This document shows positions 47,515 through 59,240 of a DNA stretch of 64,000 bases, piece by piece. Numbering within the stretch: the stretch's first letter is position 1; every line of letters starts with the position of its first letter. The stretch covers positions 186,001-250,000 of the forward strand of contig NZ_QAAE01000004.1 of NCBI RefSeq assembly GCF_003046585.1. Direction: 5' to 3'. The notes under the pieces were generated by a model. That model worked only from the letters and a program-made list of their open reading frames with translations. It searched no databases and was not told where the DNA came from. Both the position numbers and the translations under genes were made by a program. Source of the DNA: Nitrosomonas aestuarii (GTDB lineage: Bacteria; Pseudomonadota; Gammaproteobacteria; Burkholderiales; Nitrosomonadaceae).

Positions 47515-47660
47515 TAAAAGTTGCGGTAGAATGCCTTAAGGGACTTAATGAAGAATATCTGGATGTACAATTATTGGCATTCCAGAAATACTTTACGGCT
47601 TTTAAAACCAAACTGCATGCAATTGATCACGCTGGTCAATCCATGCAGAATAATACTTAA

Positions 47661-47757
47661 CAGGCTGGCCTTCAGTCATTCAAAATCTGCTTGCAACAAT
47701 TATGTCGCCCGTTTTTGCCTTGCATCGGCTGCTTCGAAAATATTTTTCAACAACCTG
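47661..47757 (+). repeat. MITE-like dispersed repeat, copy 2 (right part only)
   Basis: About 97 bases starting CAGGCTGGCCTTCAG and ending TATTTTTCAACAACCTG align with the right half of the copy at 48814-49023, at roughly 75-80 percent identity by eye. The block AAAATCTGCTTGCA is identical. The left terminal repeat was not found, so this copy is partial or decayed. Confidence 0.6.
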
Positions 47758-47957
47758 CTAAACATTCATCAGGCCAGTCTAATATTAACGCATATCACAA
47801 ATAATGACAGGAAAATCAGTTTTTTATTGCTGCAAACCCCATAACAGGGCAGAATTAACCCTGACAGCTGCACGGATAAGCGCAATGGCTGATTGCACCT
47901 CGCATTCGGGTACAATATTAGTGACGTATCATTTTTTTATGACAAAAGGAGCTTTTC

Positions 47958-48776
47958 ATGGCGAATTCGAGTAATGCACTTTGGATAGGTGGCATCGTTA
48001 TAGTGGCCGCTTTGACAGCAGTTGAGCTGTTGTCTTCGCGAGACAATGATGACACGATTGAAGCTATTGACAGCGGCACAGTTGCAGGGGCGGTGCCCCC
48101 TGCTTCGCCGCAGCAGGATGCCGGTCAGATTGCTATGGGTGCGACAGATACGGCAGGAACTCCCGGTGCCGACAATAAATCTGAATTTACCGAGATGTAT
48201 AAACCCGATCCTGAATACGACGCATCGTCCGAATATGCCTCAGATTTAATTGTTGATCTGGACAATCCGGAAGCAAACATCGCAACTGCAACCGATCAAT
48301 TAAAAAACCTGCAGGACGAAGTTGAATCAAGTGCTGCAAAAATGGCCGGAACACTGAATCAGTTGGACGAATCGTTGTTGGCAGAAGAAGCTCCGGCGCA
48401 ACCAGCCGGGGACGAATTTGCAGACATTCGACCACTGAGCGATGCAGATGATGAAGAGCATGAAATGCAATCCACGGCATCGCATCATGCTATTTCACAA
48501 CATTTGGCCGCTGCCGAAGAAGCCATCAAAGCACTGCGCATGACCACACCGGCAGGTGATAACGCCTACGAACACTATCAAGCTGTGCTGGCAATCGATC
48601 CGAATAATGCCAAGGCGCACGCCGGAATAGAGAAAATGGTCGACATATATGTTTATTTTGTCGAGAAGGCGATTGCAGAAGATGAACTAAACAATGCCAG
48701 AGTTTATTTGCAGCGCGCAGAAAATATCAAGCCCGGCTCATCAAAGCTTAAAAGCCTGCGTGCTGAACTTAATTAA
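47958..48776 (+). CDS. Membrane-anchored acidic protein with TPR-like C-terminus
   Basis: A 272-residue protein I do not recognise by name. One N-terminal membrane helix (ALWIGGIVIVAALTAVELL) is followed by a very acidic, Ala/Asp/Glu-rich region of about 150 residues that is probably disordered or helical. A C-terminal pair of TPR-like helices follows (YEHYQAVLAIDPNNAKAHAG and ARVYLQRAENIKPGSSKLK). Topology suggests a periplasmic scaffold or assembly protein. AAAAGGAG precedes the ATG. No operon partner: the gatB end with a repeat lies downstream. Confidence 0.72.
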   Translation: MANSSNALWIGGIVIVAALTAVELLSSRDNDDTIEAIDSGTVAGAVPPASPQQDAGQIAMGATDTAGTPGADNKSEFTEMYKPDPEYDASSEYASDLIVDLDNPEANIATATDQLKNLQDEVESSAAKMAGTLNQLDESLLAEEAPAQPAGDEFADIRPLSDADDEEHEMQSTASHHAISQHLAAAEEAIKALRMTTPAGDNAYEHYQAVLAIDPNNAKAHAGIEKMVDIYVYFVEKAIAEDELNNARVYLQRAENIKPGSSKLKSLRAELN

Positions 48777-48813
48777 TCCTGTGTACATTTTGCAGTCACA
48801 CAGTTAAAAGGAA

Positions 48814-49023
48814 AGGCTGTTGAATAACTACCCGTGTTGCCGCCGCAGCGTTAATACCATGCTCATAATACTTATTTATTATGCATAAATCTCGTTTTCT
48901 ACTCGAGACATTATGTGTCTCGCCTATCAGGCCGGCTTTCAGGCGCCCAAAATCTGCTTGCAGCAATTTTGCCGCCTGTTTTTGTCTTGTATTGTCAGCC
49001 TCGAAAACGTTTTTCAACGGCCT
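48814..49023 (+). repeat. MITE-like dispersed repeat, copy 3 (complete, about 210 bp)
   Basis: The left end AGGCTGTTGAATAAC and right end GTTTTTCAACGGCCT are inverted repeats (13 of 15 positions). A perfect internal stem CGAGACA-ttatg-TGTCTCG lies at 48904-48922. It carries no plausible gene. The right end stops one base short of the gatB stop codon, so it forms part of the gatB 3' region. Related sequence occurs at 4905-5043 and 47661-47757. Confidence 0.68.
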
Positions 49024-49024
49024 G

Positions 49025-50461
49025 TTAACTTAATTTTTTCTTGAGGATGGCATTTACTTGCGTCGGATTGGCTTGGCCTTTGGTCGCTTTCATGACCTGG
49101 CCGACCAGTGCATTAAATGCTTTTTCCTTGCCATTTCGATAGTCGGCAACCTGCTGTTCATTGGCCGCCAGCACTTCGTCGACCAGCTTCTCAATTGCAC
49201 TGTTATCTGAAATCTGTTTCAGTCCTTTGGTTTCAATAATGGCATCGACATCCTGATCCAACTCGCCCGACCACATACATTCGAAAACCGTTTTGGCAGC
49301 TTTACCGGAAACGGTGCCGTCATGGATACGCGCTAATAACGCAGCCAGTTTTTCAGGCGGTACCGGACAGGCCGTAATATCCATATCTTCCTTGTTCAGC
49401 CGTGCGCTGATTTCACCCATAATCCAGTTGGCACACAGTTTGGCTTGCGCGGGCAATTGCTTCGCGACCGCTTCGAAATAATCTGCTATTTCGCGAGAAC
49501 TTGTCAACACGGACGCATCATAGGCGGACAAATCATACTCAGAAATATAACGCGCTCGTCGCGCTTGAGGCAATTCAGGCAAAACGCTTTTCAACTGATC
49601 GATCCACGCCGGTGAAATTTCAACCGGTAACAAGTCTGGGTCAGGGAAATAACGGTAATCGTTGGCATCTTCCTTGCTGCGCATAGTACGTGTCTCGTCC
49701 TTATTGGCATCGTATAACCGCGTCTCCTGCCGGATTGTACCGCCATCTTCAAGAATATCTATTTGCCGATCGACTTCAAAATCAATCGCTTTTTCCAGAA
49801 AACGGAACGAATTCAGATTCTTGATTTCACAACGCGTACCGAATTTTTCGACACCGCGTGGCCGCACCGACACATTGGCGTCGCAACGAAATGAACCTTC
49901 CTGCATATTGCCGTCGCAAATACCTATCCAGCGTACCAATGCATGCAGCGTTTTTGCATACGCAACCGCTTCTGCGCTGCTGCGCATATCAGGCTCCGAA
50001 ACAATTTCCAACAACGGAGTACCCGCGCGGTTCAAATCGATACCGCTCATGCCATGAAAATCCTCATGCAACGACTTACCGGCATCTTCTTCCAGATGCG
50101 CACGTGTCAAGCGGATGTATTTTTCTGTCTCGCCCACTTGAATGCAGATATTGCCACCCTCTACAATCGGCAATTCATATTGGCTGATCTGGTAGCCTTT
50201 GGGCAAATCAGGGTAAAAGTAATTTTTACGTGCAAAAATTGAAGGTGAATTAATTTTTGCACCGACCGCAAGACCTAGTTTGATGGCATGTTCGACAGCA
50301 CCGCGATTCAAAACCGGTAATACACCTGGCAGCGCCAGATCTACAGCACAGGCTTGCGTATTCGGCATCGCGCCGTAAGCAATTGATGCGCCCGAAAAAA
50401 TTTTGGATTGCGTAGACAATTGAGTATGTACCTCAAGACCAATGACAATTTCCCACTGCAT
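49025..50461 (-). CDS. gatB: Aspartyl/glutamyl-tRNA amidotransferase subunit B
   Basis: A 478-residue subunit that phosphorylates and transamidates misacylated Glu-tRNA(Gln)/Asp-tRNA(Asn). [15 protein letters not shown] at the N-terminus, [18 protein letters not shown] and [14 protein letters not shown] are family hallmarks. The C-terminal YqeY-like tail ([19 protein letters not shown]) binds tRNA. It follows gatA by 50 bases. Its stop codon abuts the terminal repeat of a MITE-like element. Confidence 0.96.
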   Translation of the reverse strand: MQWEIVIGLEVHTQLSTQSKIFSGASIAYGAMPNTQACAVDLALPGVLPVLNRGAVEHAIKLGLAVGAKINSPSIFARKNYFYPDLPKGYQISQYELPIVEGGNICIQVGETEKYIRLTRAHLEEDAGKSLHEDFHGMSGIDLNRAGTPLLEIVSEPDMRSSAEAVAYAKTLHALVRWIGICDGNMQEGSFRCDANVSVRPRGVEKFGTRCEIKNLNSFRFLEKAIDFEVDRQIDILEDGGTIRQETRLYDANKDETRTMRSKEDANDYRYFPDPDLLPVEISPAWIDQLKSVLPELPQARRARYISEYDLSAYDASVLTSSREIADYFEAVAKQLPAQAKLCANWIMGEISARLNKEDMDITACPVPPEKLAALLARIHDGTVSGKAAKTVFECMWSGELDQDVDAIIETKGLKQISDNSAIEKLVDEVLAANEQQVADYRNGKEKAFNALVGQVMKATKGQANPTQVNAILKKKLS

Positions 50462-50511
50462 GTTTGATTTTCCGACTAGATAGTAATAATTTTAATTAGA
50501 CATCTTTATAT

Positions 50512-51963
50512 TTACAAATCAGGAGCCTGCTGATGCCAGTCTGTAACTAGCTGATATTGATGCGCGACATTCAACATTCGTGCCTCGGCAAAATAATTGC
50601 CGACAATATGTAATCCTACAGGCCTGTTTTTTTCGCCGAATCCAATGGGAATCGACATACCCGGCAACCCCGCCAGACTGGCACCGCTTGTATAAATATC
50701 TGACAGATACATTTGTATCGGATCACTGCTTTTCTCACCGATATCAAACGCAACCGTTGGCGCCGTCGGCCCCATGATGACATCACAATGCGTGAATGCA
50801 CGTTTGAAATCCTCTGCAATCAACCGGCGTAATTTTTGTGCCTTGATATAGTAAGCGTCATAATAACCGTGCGACAAAACATAAGTGCCTATCAGGATAC
50901 GGCGTTTTACTTCGGCGCCGAACCCTTCCGCCCGGCTTTTACGGTACATGTCTCCAAGATTTTCATAGGCTTTCGCGCGATGACCATACCGCACACCATC
51001 AAAGCGCGATAGATTACTCGAAGCTTCAGCAGGTGCCAGCACATAATAAACTGGTATGGATAGCGATGAATTCGCCAGTGATACTTCAAGCGTCTCTGCG
51101 CCGAGTTTACGATATTCGCCCAGAGCCTGTTCGACTGCTTTTTCAACGTCGCTACTCATTCCCTCGGCAAAATATTCTTTTGGCAACCCAATGCGCAGAC
51201 CGGACAACGGCTTCTCCAGATTGCGCATATAATCTTCTGTTTCGCGTTGCAAACTGGTTGAGTCGCGCGCGTCGAATCCGGTCATTACATTGAGCATCAG
51301 CGCCAGGTCTTCAGCGGATTTTGCCATAGGGCCGCCTTGATCAAGACTGGATGCAAAAGCGATCATGCCATAACGTGATACGGTGCCATACGTGGGCTTG
51401 ATACCCGATATGCCGCACAAGGCTGCGGGCTGGCGAATCGAGCCGCCGGTATCGGTGCCGGTTGCAACAGGCGCCATGCGCGCGGCAACCGCGCAAGCCG
51501 AACCACCTGAACTGCCCCCCGGCACGGCGGCCACATCCCATGGATTCCTGACCGGTCCATAGAACGAAGTTTCATTACTCGAACCCATGGCAAACTCATC
51601 CATGTTGGTCTTACCGATATTGACCGCACCCGCCTGATTAAAACGCTCAATCACGCACGCATCATATGGCGAGACAAAGTTGGACAACATTTTAGAGCCA
51701 CAAGTCGTCAGCCACCCTTTTGCACAGAAAATATCCTTCTGCGCCACTGGGATACCTGTCAAAGGAATGGCTTTATCTGTCGCAATTTTCTGGTCGGCAA
51801 TGCGGGCCTGCGCCAGCGCCTTCTCATCATCAACGGTTATGAACGCGTTGTATTGCGGATTCAGCTGTTTGATACGTTTTAGAAATTCGGTTGTTAACTC
51901 CACACTCGAAATCTCTCTATCCGCCAGCCGTTTGGATAGCTGCTTAAGACTGTCATTAAACAT
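50512..51963 (-). CDS. gatA: Aspartyl/glutamyl-tRNA amidotransferase subunit A
   Basis: A 483-residue amidase-signature subunit that releases ammonia from glutamine. The catalytic Lys is in [13 protein letters not shown], and the cis-Ser and nucleophile Ser are in [15 protein letters not shown] and [16 protein letters not shown]. It works with GatB and GatC; the operon order gatC-gatA-gatB is canonical, although 167 bases separate gatC from gatA. Confidence 0.96.
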   Translation of the reverse strand: MFNDSLKQLSKRLADREISSVELTTEFLKRIKQLNPQYNAFITVDDEKALAQARIADQKIATDKAIPLTGIPVAQKDIFCAKGWLTTCGSKMLSNFVSPYDACVIERFNQAGAVNIGKTNMDEFAMGSSNETSFYGPVRNPWDVAAVPGGSSGGSACAVAARMAPVATGTDTGGSIRQPAALCGISGIKPTYGTVSRYGMIAFASSLDQGGPMAKSAEDLALMLNVMTGFDARDSTSLQRETEDYMRNLEKPLSGLRIGLPKEYFAEGMSSDVEKAVEQALGEYRKLGAETLEVSLANSSLSIPVYYVLAPAEASSNLSRFDGVRYGHRAKAYENLGDMYRKSRAEGFGAEVKRRILIGTYVLSHGYYDAYYIKAQKLRRLIAEDFKRAFTHCDVIMGPTAPTVAFDIGEKSSDPIQMYLSDIYTSGASLAGLPGMSIPIGFGEKNRPVGLHIVGNYFAEARMLNVAHQYQLVTDWHQQAPDL

Positions 51964-52130
51964 GGTATTTACTAATCGGGAGGTATAGAATACGAAGGTT
52001 GTGAGATTGTTGCTATAATTTTATATTTACTGAGCGCTGATTCATCAAAATATGCCGACCGGATTAGTTGCGAAGCGATATTTCAAACCGGACTTTTTCA
52101 GATAACATTATTCGAAACTTGCTCAATCAT

Positions 52131-52418
52131 TTATTCAATCACTTTTGGTACAAGATACAGACCTTCTTCGATCTGCGGAGCTACGGATTGAAAAAGTTCG
52201 CGCTGGTCAGATTCAGTCACGACATCTTCACGCAACCGCTGCACCACATCTTGCGCATGAGACATCGGCTCAATCTGAGATGTATCAACAGTCTGCATGG
52301 TCTCAATCAAATTAAAAATATCGGATAACTGCACCAATGTCGCCTTTGCCTCATCTTCACTGACCTTGATATAAGCAAGTTCAGCAATTTGTTTTACATC
52401 ATTAACAGATAAAGTCAT
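52131..52418 (-). CDS. gatC: Aspartyl/glutamyl-tRNA amidotransferase subunit C
   Basis: A 95-residue stabilising subunit of the amidotransferase. It begins [20 protein letters not shown] and has the [19 protein letters not shown] belt motif near the C-terminus. It is divergent from mreB; the roughly 130 bases between them must hold both promoters. Confidence 0.94.
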   Translation of the reverse strand: MTLSVNDVKQIAELAYIKVSEDEAKATLVQLSDIFNLIETMQTVDTSQIEPMSHAQDVVQRLREDVVTESDQRELFQSVAPQIEEGLYLVPKVIE

Positions 52419-52453
52419 ATAGAATGAGAATCTTATATTTAAAGAAGTAATAG

Positions 52454-53605
<1,152 letters not shown>

Positions 53606-53641
53606 CGATAATCCTCAGCTTAGATAAGCATACGTTAATTA

Positions 53642-53671
53642 AATGAGCCTAATACACGGATACGGCTCATT
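53642..53671 (+). other. Inverted repeat between mreB and mreC (possible attenuator)
   Basis: AATGAGCC and GGCTCATT form a perfect eight-pair stem with a 14-base loop, 37 bases after the mreB stop. No T-run follows directly, although GAGAGGTTTTTT occurs a few bases later. It could be a weak terminator, or an mRNA-stabilising stem that sets mreB above mreC. Confidence 0.4.
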
Positions 53672-53773
53672 CCAACAACGAGAGGTTTTTTGCATTAGTT
53701 ACGAACTTAACACAGTATTAGCAGTTTTATGCGCAAGCCTCTCAAAGACTGATTTTTTGCAGTACTGAATAAA

Positions 53774-54673
53774 ATGGATTCAACTCCTCAGTTTTTCAGG
53801 CACGGCCCCGGTCCATTTGCCCGGTTAGGTTTTTTTATTCTTTTATCATGCCTGCTCATGGCTGAAGACTTACGCTTCAAAGTTTTTCCTGAATTCCGTC
53901 AGACAATTGCAATCATGATTTATCCATTGCAAAAAGCAGCACTTTTTCCATCCGCTACCAATGCAATAATCAAGCAACTAATCGGTAATTTTCACCTGCT
54001 CGAAGAAAACGCTTATCTGAGAGAGCGCTATCTTCGTGACAGCGAAAAGCTTTTGCGTTTACGCGCGTTAGAATCCGAAAACAAACACTTACGAAAACTT
54101 CTCGGCGCTGTCAACACAATTGAAACCAAAACAACAGCCAAAGCAGTCATGGCCGAAATTCTCTATACGCCCCGCGATCCGTTCAGCCACAAAATTACCT
54201 TGAACAAAGGCAATCTGCATAATATCCAGGCGGGTCAGATTGTAATTGACAACAAAGGCATTATCGGACAAATCACGCAGGTTTATCCATTGACAGCCGA
54301 AGTAACGCTGATTACCGACAAAGATCACTCTGTTCCGATACAGATAGTACGTAACAATATCAGAACTGTGATCTCGGGCACCGGAAAAAACAATGAAATT
54401 GAATTACGCTATCTATCTGTTAACACAGACATTCGGGAAGGCGATTTACTAGCCACTTCAGGAATAGGTGGCGTATATCCGCGCGGACTACCGGTAGCCA
54501 CTGTTTCAGAAATCAAGCGCCACCCAGCGGATAACTTTGCACAAATAACCGGCATTCCGATTGCAGGTGTCGATCGCAATCGACAGGTGTTAATTTTATC
54601 CTTCTCTGCCACTTTACCAGACCCGTCTGAAAAACTCATCAAGGAATCCAGTGTTGAGCCTAAAAATAATTGA
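53774..54673 (+). CDS. mreC: Rod shape-determining protein MreC
   Basis: A 299-residue bitopic protein of the elongasome. One N-terminal helix (LGFFILLSCLLMAEDL) is followed by a coiled coil (LLEENAYLRERYLRDSEKLL) and two beta domains with AGQIVIDNKGIIGQI and GDLLATSGIGGVYPRGLPV. It links cytoplasmic MreB to periplasmic penicillin-binding proteins. It lies 168 bases after mreB and overlaps mreD. Confidence 0.94.
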   Translation: MDSTPQFFRHGPGPFARLGFFILLSCLLMAEDLRFKVFPEFRQTIAIMIYPLQKAALFPSATNAIIKQLIGNFHLLEENAYLRERYLRDSEKLLRLRALESENKHLRKLLGAVNTIETKTTAKAVMAEILYTPRDPFSHKITLNKGNLHNIQAGQIVIDNKGIIGQITQVYPLTAEVTLITDKDHSVPIQIVRNNIRTVISGTGKNNEIELRYLSVNTDIREGDLLATSGIGGVYPRGLPVATVSEIKRHPADNFAQITGIPIAGVDRNRQVLILSFSATLPDPSEKLIKESSVEPKNN

Positions 54674-55205
54674 TGAATCGAAATTACATCCCCACAAGTA
54701 TTTCAGCCGCGATATGCTTGCTCCTGCAAAATTATGGTATGTGCTTCTCAGTCTCGCTTTAGCGTTGATTCTGAATTTTATTCCATCACAATCATTTTCA
54801 CTCTCAGCCCGCCCTGATTTTGCGGCGCTGGTTATACTTTTTTGGAGTATCAATCAGCCGCAGCGGATGGGAATGAGTATTGCTTTTTGCATAGGCTTAA
54901 TGATGGATGTCCATAATGCCGGAATATTGGGTCACCATGCACTCGCCTATTGTGCTATTGTTTATATCGCATCAGTATTTCGTCGTAGACTGAGAATTTT
55001 CGATTTAATGCAACAAGCGCCTCAAGTAGGCCTTATTCTTCTAATTATGCAGGGACTCCTTGTATTAATTGCATTACTGAATGGTTCAAATTTACCAGAC
55101 TGGACATTCTTTCTGGCATCACTCACCGGCGCCATCGTCTGGCCTCTTATCGCTTTTATATTGAGTATTCCGTTAAGGCCCAGGCCCGATTCTGAAACAA
55201 TATGA
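54651..55205 (+). CDS. mreD: Rod shape-determining protein MreD
   Basis: A 184-residue membrane protein with five to six helices (LWYVLLSLALALILNFIPS, ADFAALVILFWSI-like segments, GLILLIMQGLLVLIAL) and RMGMSIAFCIGLMMDVHNAG typical of MreD. The start is taken as GTG at 54651, with AAGGA upstream and a 23-base overlap with mreC. An internal ATG at 54714 would give a protein closer to common length but has no ribosome binding site. Translational coupling to mreC and mrdA is evident. Confidence 0.88.
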   Translation: MLSLKIIDESKLHPHKYFSRDMLAPAKLWYVLLSLALALILNFIPSQSFSLSARPDFAALVILFWSINQPQRMGMSIAFCIGLMMDVHNAGILGHHALAYCAIVYIASVFRRRLRIFDLMQQAPQVGLILLIMQGLLVLIALLNGSNLPDWTFFLASLTGAIVWPLIAFILSIPLRPRPDSETI

Positions 55206-57109
55206 AACCAACTGTAGAACTGAGAAATCATCCGCTCGAATTATATAAATTCCGCAGGCGCCTGGCCTTCAGCGCCGGATTTATATTGTTGTTGTTTCTC
55301 GCTCTGCTTTCCCGTTTTTTTTATTTGCAGGTGACACAAGGAGAGCATTATCATACTTTAGCTGAAGCGAATCGGATTTCCATTGCACCATTGGTGCCCA
55401 ATCGCGGGTTGATTCTCGATCGAAACGGTAAAATACTTGCTCAAAATTATTCCACTTACACGTTGGAGATCACCCCCAATAAAATTCAAGACCTTGAATC
55501 CACACTTGAAGAATTGGCCACCATAATTGAAATCACACCGAGCGATCTGGAACAATTCCGAAAATTACTCAGGGAAAACAAGCGTTTTAAAAGCCTTCCT
55601 ATTCGCAATCGCTTAACTGACAAAGAAGTGGCCCGTTTTGCTGCCCATCGTTACCGTTTTCCAGGCATTGAAATTCAGGCGCGTATTCTACGTTATTATC
55701 CCTATGGTGAGCTGGCGTCCCATGTCGTTGGATATATCAGCCGTATTAGCGATAAAGATCTCGAGTATCTGGAACAATCCGGCGAACTTGATAATTACAG
55801 GGGCTCGCATTTTATAGGCCGTATTGGTATTGAACAAAGTTATGAAAAGGAATTGCATGGCATCACCGGTTTTGATGAGGTTGAAACCGATGCAGCCGGT
55901 CGTTCTATCCGAGTGTTGTCACGCACACCCCCAGTATCCGGTAATAATCTGCTGCTTACACTGGATATTAATTTGCAACAAGTTGCTGACGATGCTTTTG
56001 GCAATCGCCGTGGAGCCTTAGTCGCAATTGATCCCAATAATGGCGAGGTACTTGCATTCGTCAGCAAACCGGGGTTTGATGCCAATTTATTTGTTGGCGG
56101 TATTGATCACAAAAACTGGAATTTATTGAATAATTCAATTGACAGACCTCTCAATAACCGTGCTTTACGCGGCGTTTACCCGCCAGGTTCGACATTCAAG
56201 CCTTTTATGGCGCTGGCTGCACTCGAGTTAGGGCTGCGCTCACCCGGGTACGCTATCAGTGACATCGGTTACTTCACTCTGCCAGGTTCGGAACGCCGTT
56301 ATCGCGACTGGAAAGTCGGCGGACATGGCCGGGTAGACCTGCATAAATCACTGGTCGTTTCTTGTGACACTTACTATTACAGTCTCGCGCACGATATGGG
56401 CATTGACCGTATACATAGCTATATCAAACAATTTGGATTGGGAAAGAAAACAGGGATTGACATTTTTGGTGAAATCGAAGGGTTGCTGCCTTCACAAGAA
56501 TGGAAAATGCACAGGCATAATCAAAGATGGTATGCAGGCGACACGATATCGGTTGGCATCGGTCAGGGTTATGTGTTGACGACTCCACTACAACTGGCAT
56601 TTGCTACCGCAATCATCGCCAATCATGGAACAGCTTATCAACCGCATCTCGTTAAACAAATCACAAACAGTCAAACAGACACCGCACGCGAGCTCTCCAA
56701 ACAAAAATTATACACAATCAACCATCAACCGCAGAATATGGAATTAGTGCGCAAGGCCATGGTAGATGTAACGCGACCCGGCGGCACAGCTTCAAATTCC
56801 GCAGCAGGTGCTGAATATACATTTGCAGGAAAAACAGGCACATCACAAGTGATTGGCATCAAACAAAATGAACGCTATAAGGAAGAACTTGTCGCTGAAC
56901 GACATCGTGATCATGCCATGTTTGTCGCCTATGCACCCGCCGAAAATCCAACCATTGCGTTAGCTATTCTGGTCGAAAACGGCGGCAGCGGTGGTTCCAC
57001 CGCCGCACCAATTGCACGACAGGTGCTTGATTATTTTTTGCTCGGTAAATTACCCGTTTCAAAAGAAGCAGAAAACGTGGCGGTATCTGAACATACGCAT
57101 GACCATTAG
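55202..57109 (+). CDS. mrdA: Penicillin-binding protein 2 (peptidoglycan transpeptidase)
   Basis: A 635-residue elongasome transpeptidase. Membrane anchor near residues 22-42 (LAFSAGFILLLFLALLSRFF), PBP dimerisation domain, then the transpeptidase domain with S330 in YPPGSTFKPF, the SxN-type motif SCDTYYY and K544 in GKTGTSQ. It overlaps mreD by four bases (ATGA) and precedes rodA by eight bases. Target of mecillinam-type beta-lactams in relatives. Confidence 0.95.
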   Translation: MKPTVELRNHPLELYKFRRRLAFSAGFILLLFLALLSRFFYLQVTQGEHYHTLAEANRISIAPLVPNRGLILDRNGKILAQNYSTYTLEITPNKIQDLESTLEELATIIEITPSDLEQFRKLLRENKRFKSLPIRNRLTDKEVARFAAHRYRFPGIEIQARILRYYPYGELASHVVGYISRISDKDLEYLEQSGELDNYRGSHFIGRIGIEQSYEKELHGITGFDEVETDAAGRSIRVLSRTPPVSGNNLLLTLDINLQQVADDAFGNRRGALVAIDPNNGEVLAFVSKPGFDANLFVGGIDHKNWNLLNNSIDRPLNNRALRGVYPPGSTFKPFMALAALELGLRSPGYAISDIGYFTLPGSERRYRDWKVGGHGRVDLHKSLVVSCDTYYYSLAHDMGIDRIHSYIKQFGLGKKTGIDIFGEIEGLLPSQEWKMHRHNQRWYAGDTISVGIGQGYVLTTPLQLAFATAIIANHGTAYQPHLVKQITNSQTDTARELSKQKLYTINHQPQNMELVRKAMVDVTRPGGTASNSAAGAEYTFAGKTGTSQVIGIKQNERYKEELVAERHRDHAMFVAYAPAENPTIALAILVENGGSGGSTAAPIARQVLDYFLLGKLPVSKEAENVAVSEHTHDH

Positions 57110-57117
57110 GCGAAAAC

Positions 57118-58254
57118 ATGTCGAATCTATCCAATTCCAAATTAGAAATATCTGCGTTTGAACTCGGTAAATTATGGCATTATTTCACGCGTTATATCGA
57201 TAGCTTTCTATTGACAGGCATTTTAATTCTGATGATTGTTGGGCTGATCACACTCTATAGCGCTACCGGCGGAGATATCAATAAAATCAGCAAGCAGGCG
57301 GCTCATATGTTGATTGCTTTATCAATTATGTGGCTGGTAGCAAATATTCCCTTACAGCAAATAATGCGACTTGCGCTTCCCCTGTATTTGCTTGGTTTCA
57401 TTTTATTAGTCGGGGTCGCGCTCTTTGGCGAAATCAACAACGGCGCGCGCCGCTGGCTTGATATCGGCATAACCCGCATTCAGCCATCTGAAATCATGAA
57501 GATAGCCGTACCACTAATGATGGCCTGGTATTTTGACAAATATGAAATTACTTTGCGAATAAGGGATTATTTCGGCGCCACAATTATTCTGTTATTGCCT
57601 GTTTTGTTGATCTTGCGTCAACCAGACCTGGGAACAGCTTTATTAATTGCAGCAAGTGGTTTCTATGTATTATTTCTGGCTGGATTATCATGGCGGGTAA
57701 TAGGCGGGCTGATTGTTGCCGCGATCGGCAGTGTTCCGATACTTTGGTCTTTCATGCATGATTATCAGCGACAACGTGTTCTAACACTACTGGATCCGTC
57801 GCAAGACGCGCTCGGCGCCGGCTATCACACCATTCAGTCATCCATTGCCATTGGCTCAGGCGGCATTGTTGGCAAGGGTTGGCAGAACGGAACACAAACC
57901 CAGTTAGACTTTTTACCGGAACAAAGTACCGATTTTATTTTTGCTGTTTTCTCAGAAGAATTTGGCTTAATTGGCAATTCTCTATTATTATTACTCTATT
58001 TAATCGTCATTGGACGTTGCATGGTTATAACCGCAAATGCATCAACGCAATTCACACGGCTCATAGCAGGCTCAATTACACTCACGTTTTGTACCTATAT
58101 TTTCGTAAATATGGGCATGGTGAGCGGTATTCTGCCTGTTGTCGGTGTACCATTGCCCTTGATCAGTTATGGCGGTACAGCTCTGGTAACAATGTTACTG
58201 GGCTTTGGCATTTTAATGAGTATACAAACACATCCTAAACTCGTAAAAACATGA
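57118..58254 (+). CDS. mrdB: Rod shape-determining glycosyltransferase RodA (SEDS)
   Basis: A 378-residue SEDS-family integral membrane protein with about ten helices. Signatures include NGARRWLDIGITRIQPSEIMK, LRQPDLGTALLIAASGF, PEQSTDFIFAVFSEEFGLIG and GVPLPLISYGGTALVTML. It polymerises lipid II together with PBP2, encoded just upstream. Its stop overlaps the rlpA start (ATGA). Confidence 0.95.
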   Translation: MSNLSNSKLEISAFELGKLWHYFTRYIDSFLLTGILILMIVGLITLYSATGGDINKISKQAAHMLIALSIMWLVANIPLQQIMRLALPLYLLGFILLVGVALFGEINNGARRWLDIGITRIQPSEIMKIAVPLMMAWYFDKYEITLRIRDYFGATIILLLPVLLILRQPDLGTALLIAASGFYVLFLAGLSWRVIGGLIVAAIGSVPILWSFMHDYQRQRVLTLLDPSQDALGAGYHTIQSSIAIGSGGIVGKGWQNGTQTQLDFLPEQSTDFIFAVFSEEFGLIGNSLLLLLYLIVIGRCMVITANASTQFTRLIAGSITLTFCTYIFVNMGMVSGILPVVGVPLPLISYGGTALVTMLLGFGILMSIQTHPKLVKT

Positions 58255-59198
58255 TAAACACTAAAGTTAGACCTCATAGCATACGAAAATATTTTCCTTC
58301 AATATCAACACTGGTTATTAAAGTGATCGCACCCGTAGTTTTTCTGTCTATTTCAGGCTGCGCCAGCACATCCCAGTACAGCGCTCTGGATAAGACTGAC
58401 ACAGCGGATTCATCAAGCCAGAAAATTTCCCTGCAAAAAGGTGGCGGGTACTACCTGGACGATGGCCCGGGAGATAATCCACCTAACGATATTCACCTTA
58501 TTCCGGATGCCGTCCCGAAACTGGAGCCTCTCCGCGAATCCAATATGCGTCCTTATCAGGTAATGGGACAATCGTTTGAACCAATGACCTCGCTAGAACC
58601 TTATAAAGAACGTGGCATGGCTTCCTGGTACGGTCGACGCTATCATGGGAATCAAACAGCGTCTGGAGAGGTTTATGATATGTATGAAATGTCTGCTGCG
58701 CACCCCACTTTACCCCTACCAAGTTACGCGCGCGTCACCAATATTCAAAATGGTAAATCTGTGACCGTACGTATCAATGATCGCGGCCCATTTCTTTCTG
58801 ACCGGCTGATAGACCTGTCATACACCGCCGCCTATAAACTGGATCTCATAGCGGACGGCAGTGGTGAAGTAATCGTTGAAACGATTTTGCCAGATCAAAT
58901 ACAAAAAATAGCTTCATCAAGAGCACAAGAACCATCCACTGTCATCGCAGGCAACCAGAAGAATGCAAACGAAACCTATCTACAGCTTGGTGCATTTGGT
59001 ACTGTAAATAATGCACGTAATTATTTATCGCACATTCAGGAAAGACTCCCTTGGCTTGGCAAAACAATCAACATCAGCAAAAAGAACGGTCTGTTTAAAG
59101 TTCACGCTGGCCCTTATGCCAACCAATTACTCGCCCGACAGGCAGCCAATACAATCACCCAGCGATTATCGATCAGACCTGTAATTATCTTTGATTGA
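58251..59198 (+). CDS. rlpA: RlpA-family septal lytic transglycosylase lipoprotein
   Basis: A 315-residue outer-membrane lipoprotein. A lipobox (LSISGC) ends the signal sequence near residue 37. The double-psi beta-barrel has GMASWYGRRYHGNQTASGE, VTVRINDRGPF and the catalytic-type Asp. A C-terminal SPOR domain (YLQLGAFGTVNNARNYL, LFKVHAGPYANQLLARQAA) binds denuded glycan. RlpA cleaves naked glycan strands and often follows rodA, as here. Confidence 0.93.
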   Translation: MINTKVRPHSIRKYFPSISTLVIKVIAPVVFLSISGCASTSQYSALDKTDTADSSSQKISLQKGGGYYLDDGPGDNPPNDIHLIPDAVPKLEPLRESNMRPYQVMGQSFEPMTSLEPYKERGMASWYGRRYHGNQTASGEVYDMYEMSAAHPTLPLPSYARVTNIQNGKSVTVRINDRGPFLSDRLIDLSYTAAYKLDLIADGSGEVIVETILPDQIQKIASSRAQEPSTVIAGNQKNANETYLQLGAFGTVNNARNYLSHIQERLPWLGKTINISKKNGLFKVHAGPYANQLLARQAANTITQRLSIRPVIIFD

Positions 59199-59240
59199 AT
59201 ATTTCGCAGACTATCTCATCAAGACAGTATTTGTAAACGC

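Noticed and set aside
47548-47844. 98-codon plus-strand frame
   Set aside because: Covers the partial repeat copy 2 and has no coding signal.
48796-49017. 73-codon minus-strand frame
   Set aside because: It lies inside the MITE-like repeat and is explained by it; open by chance.
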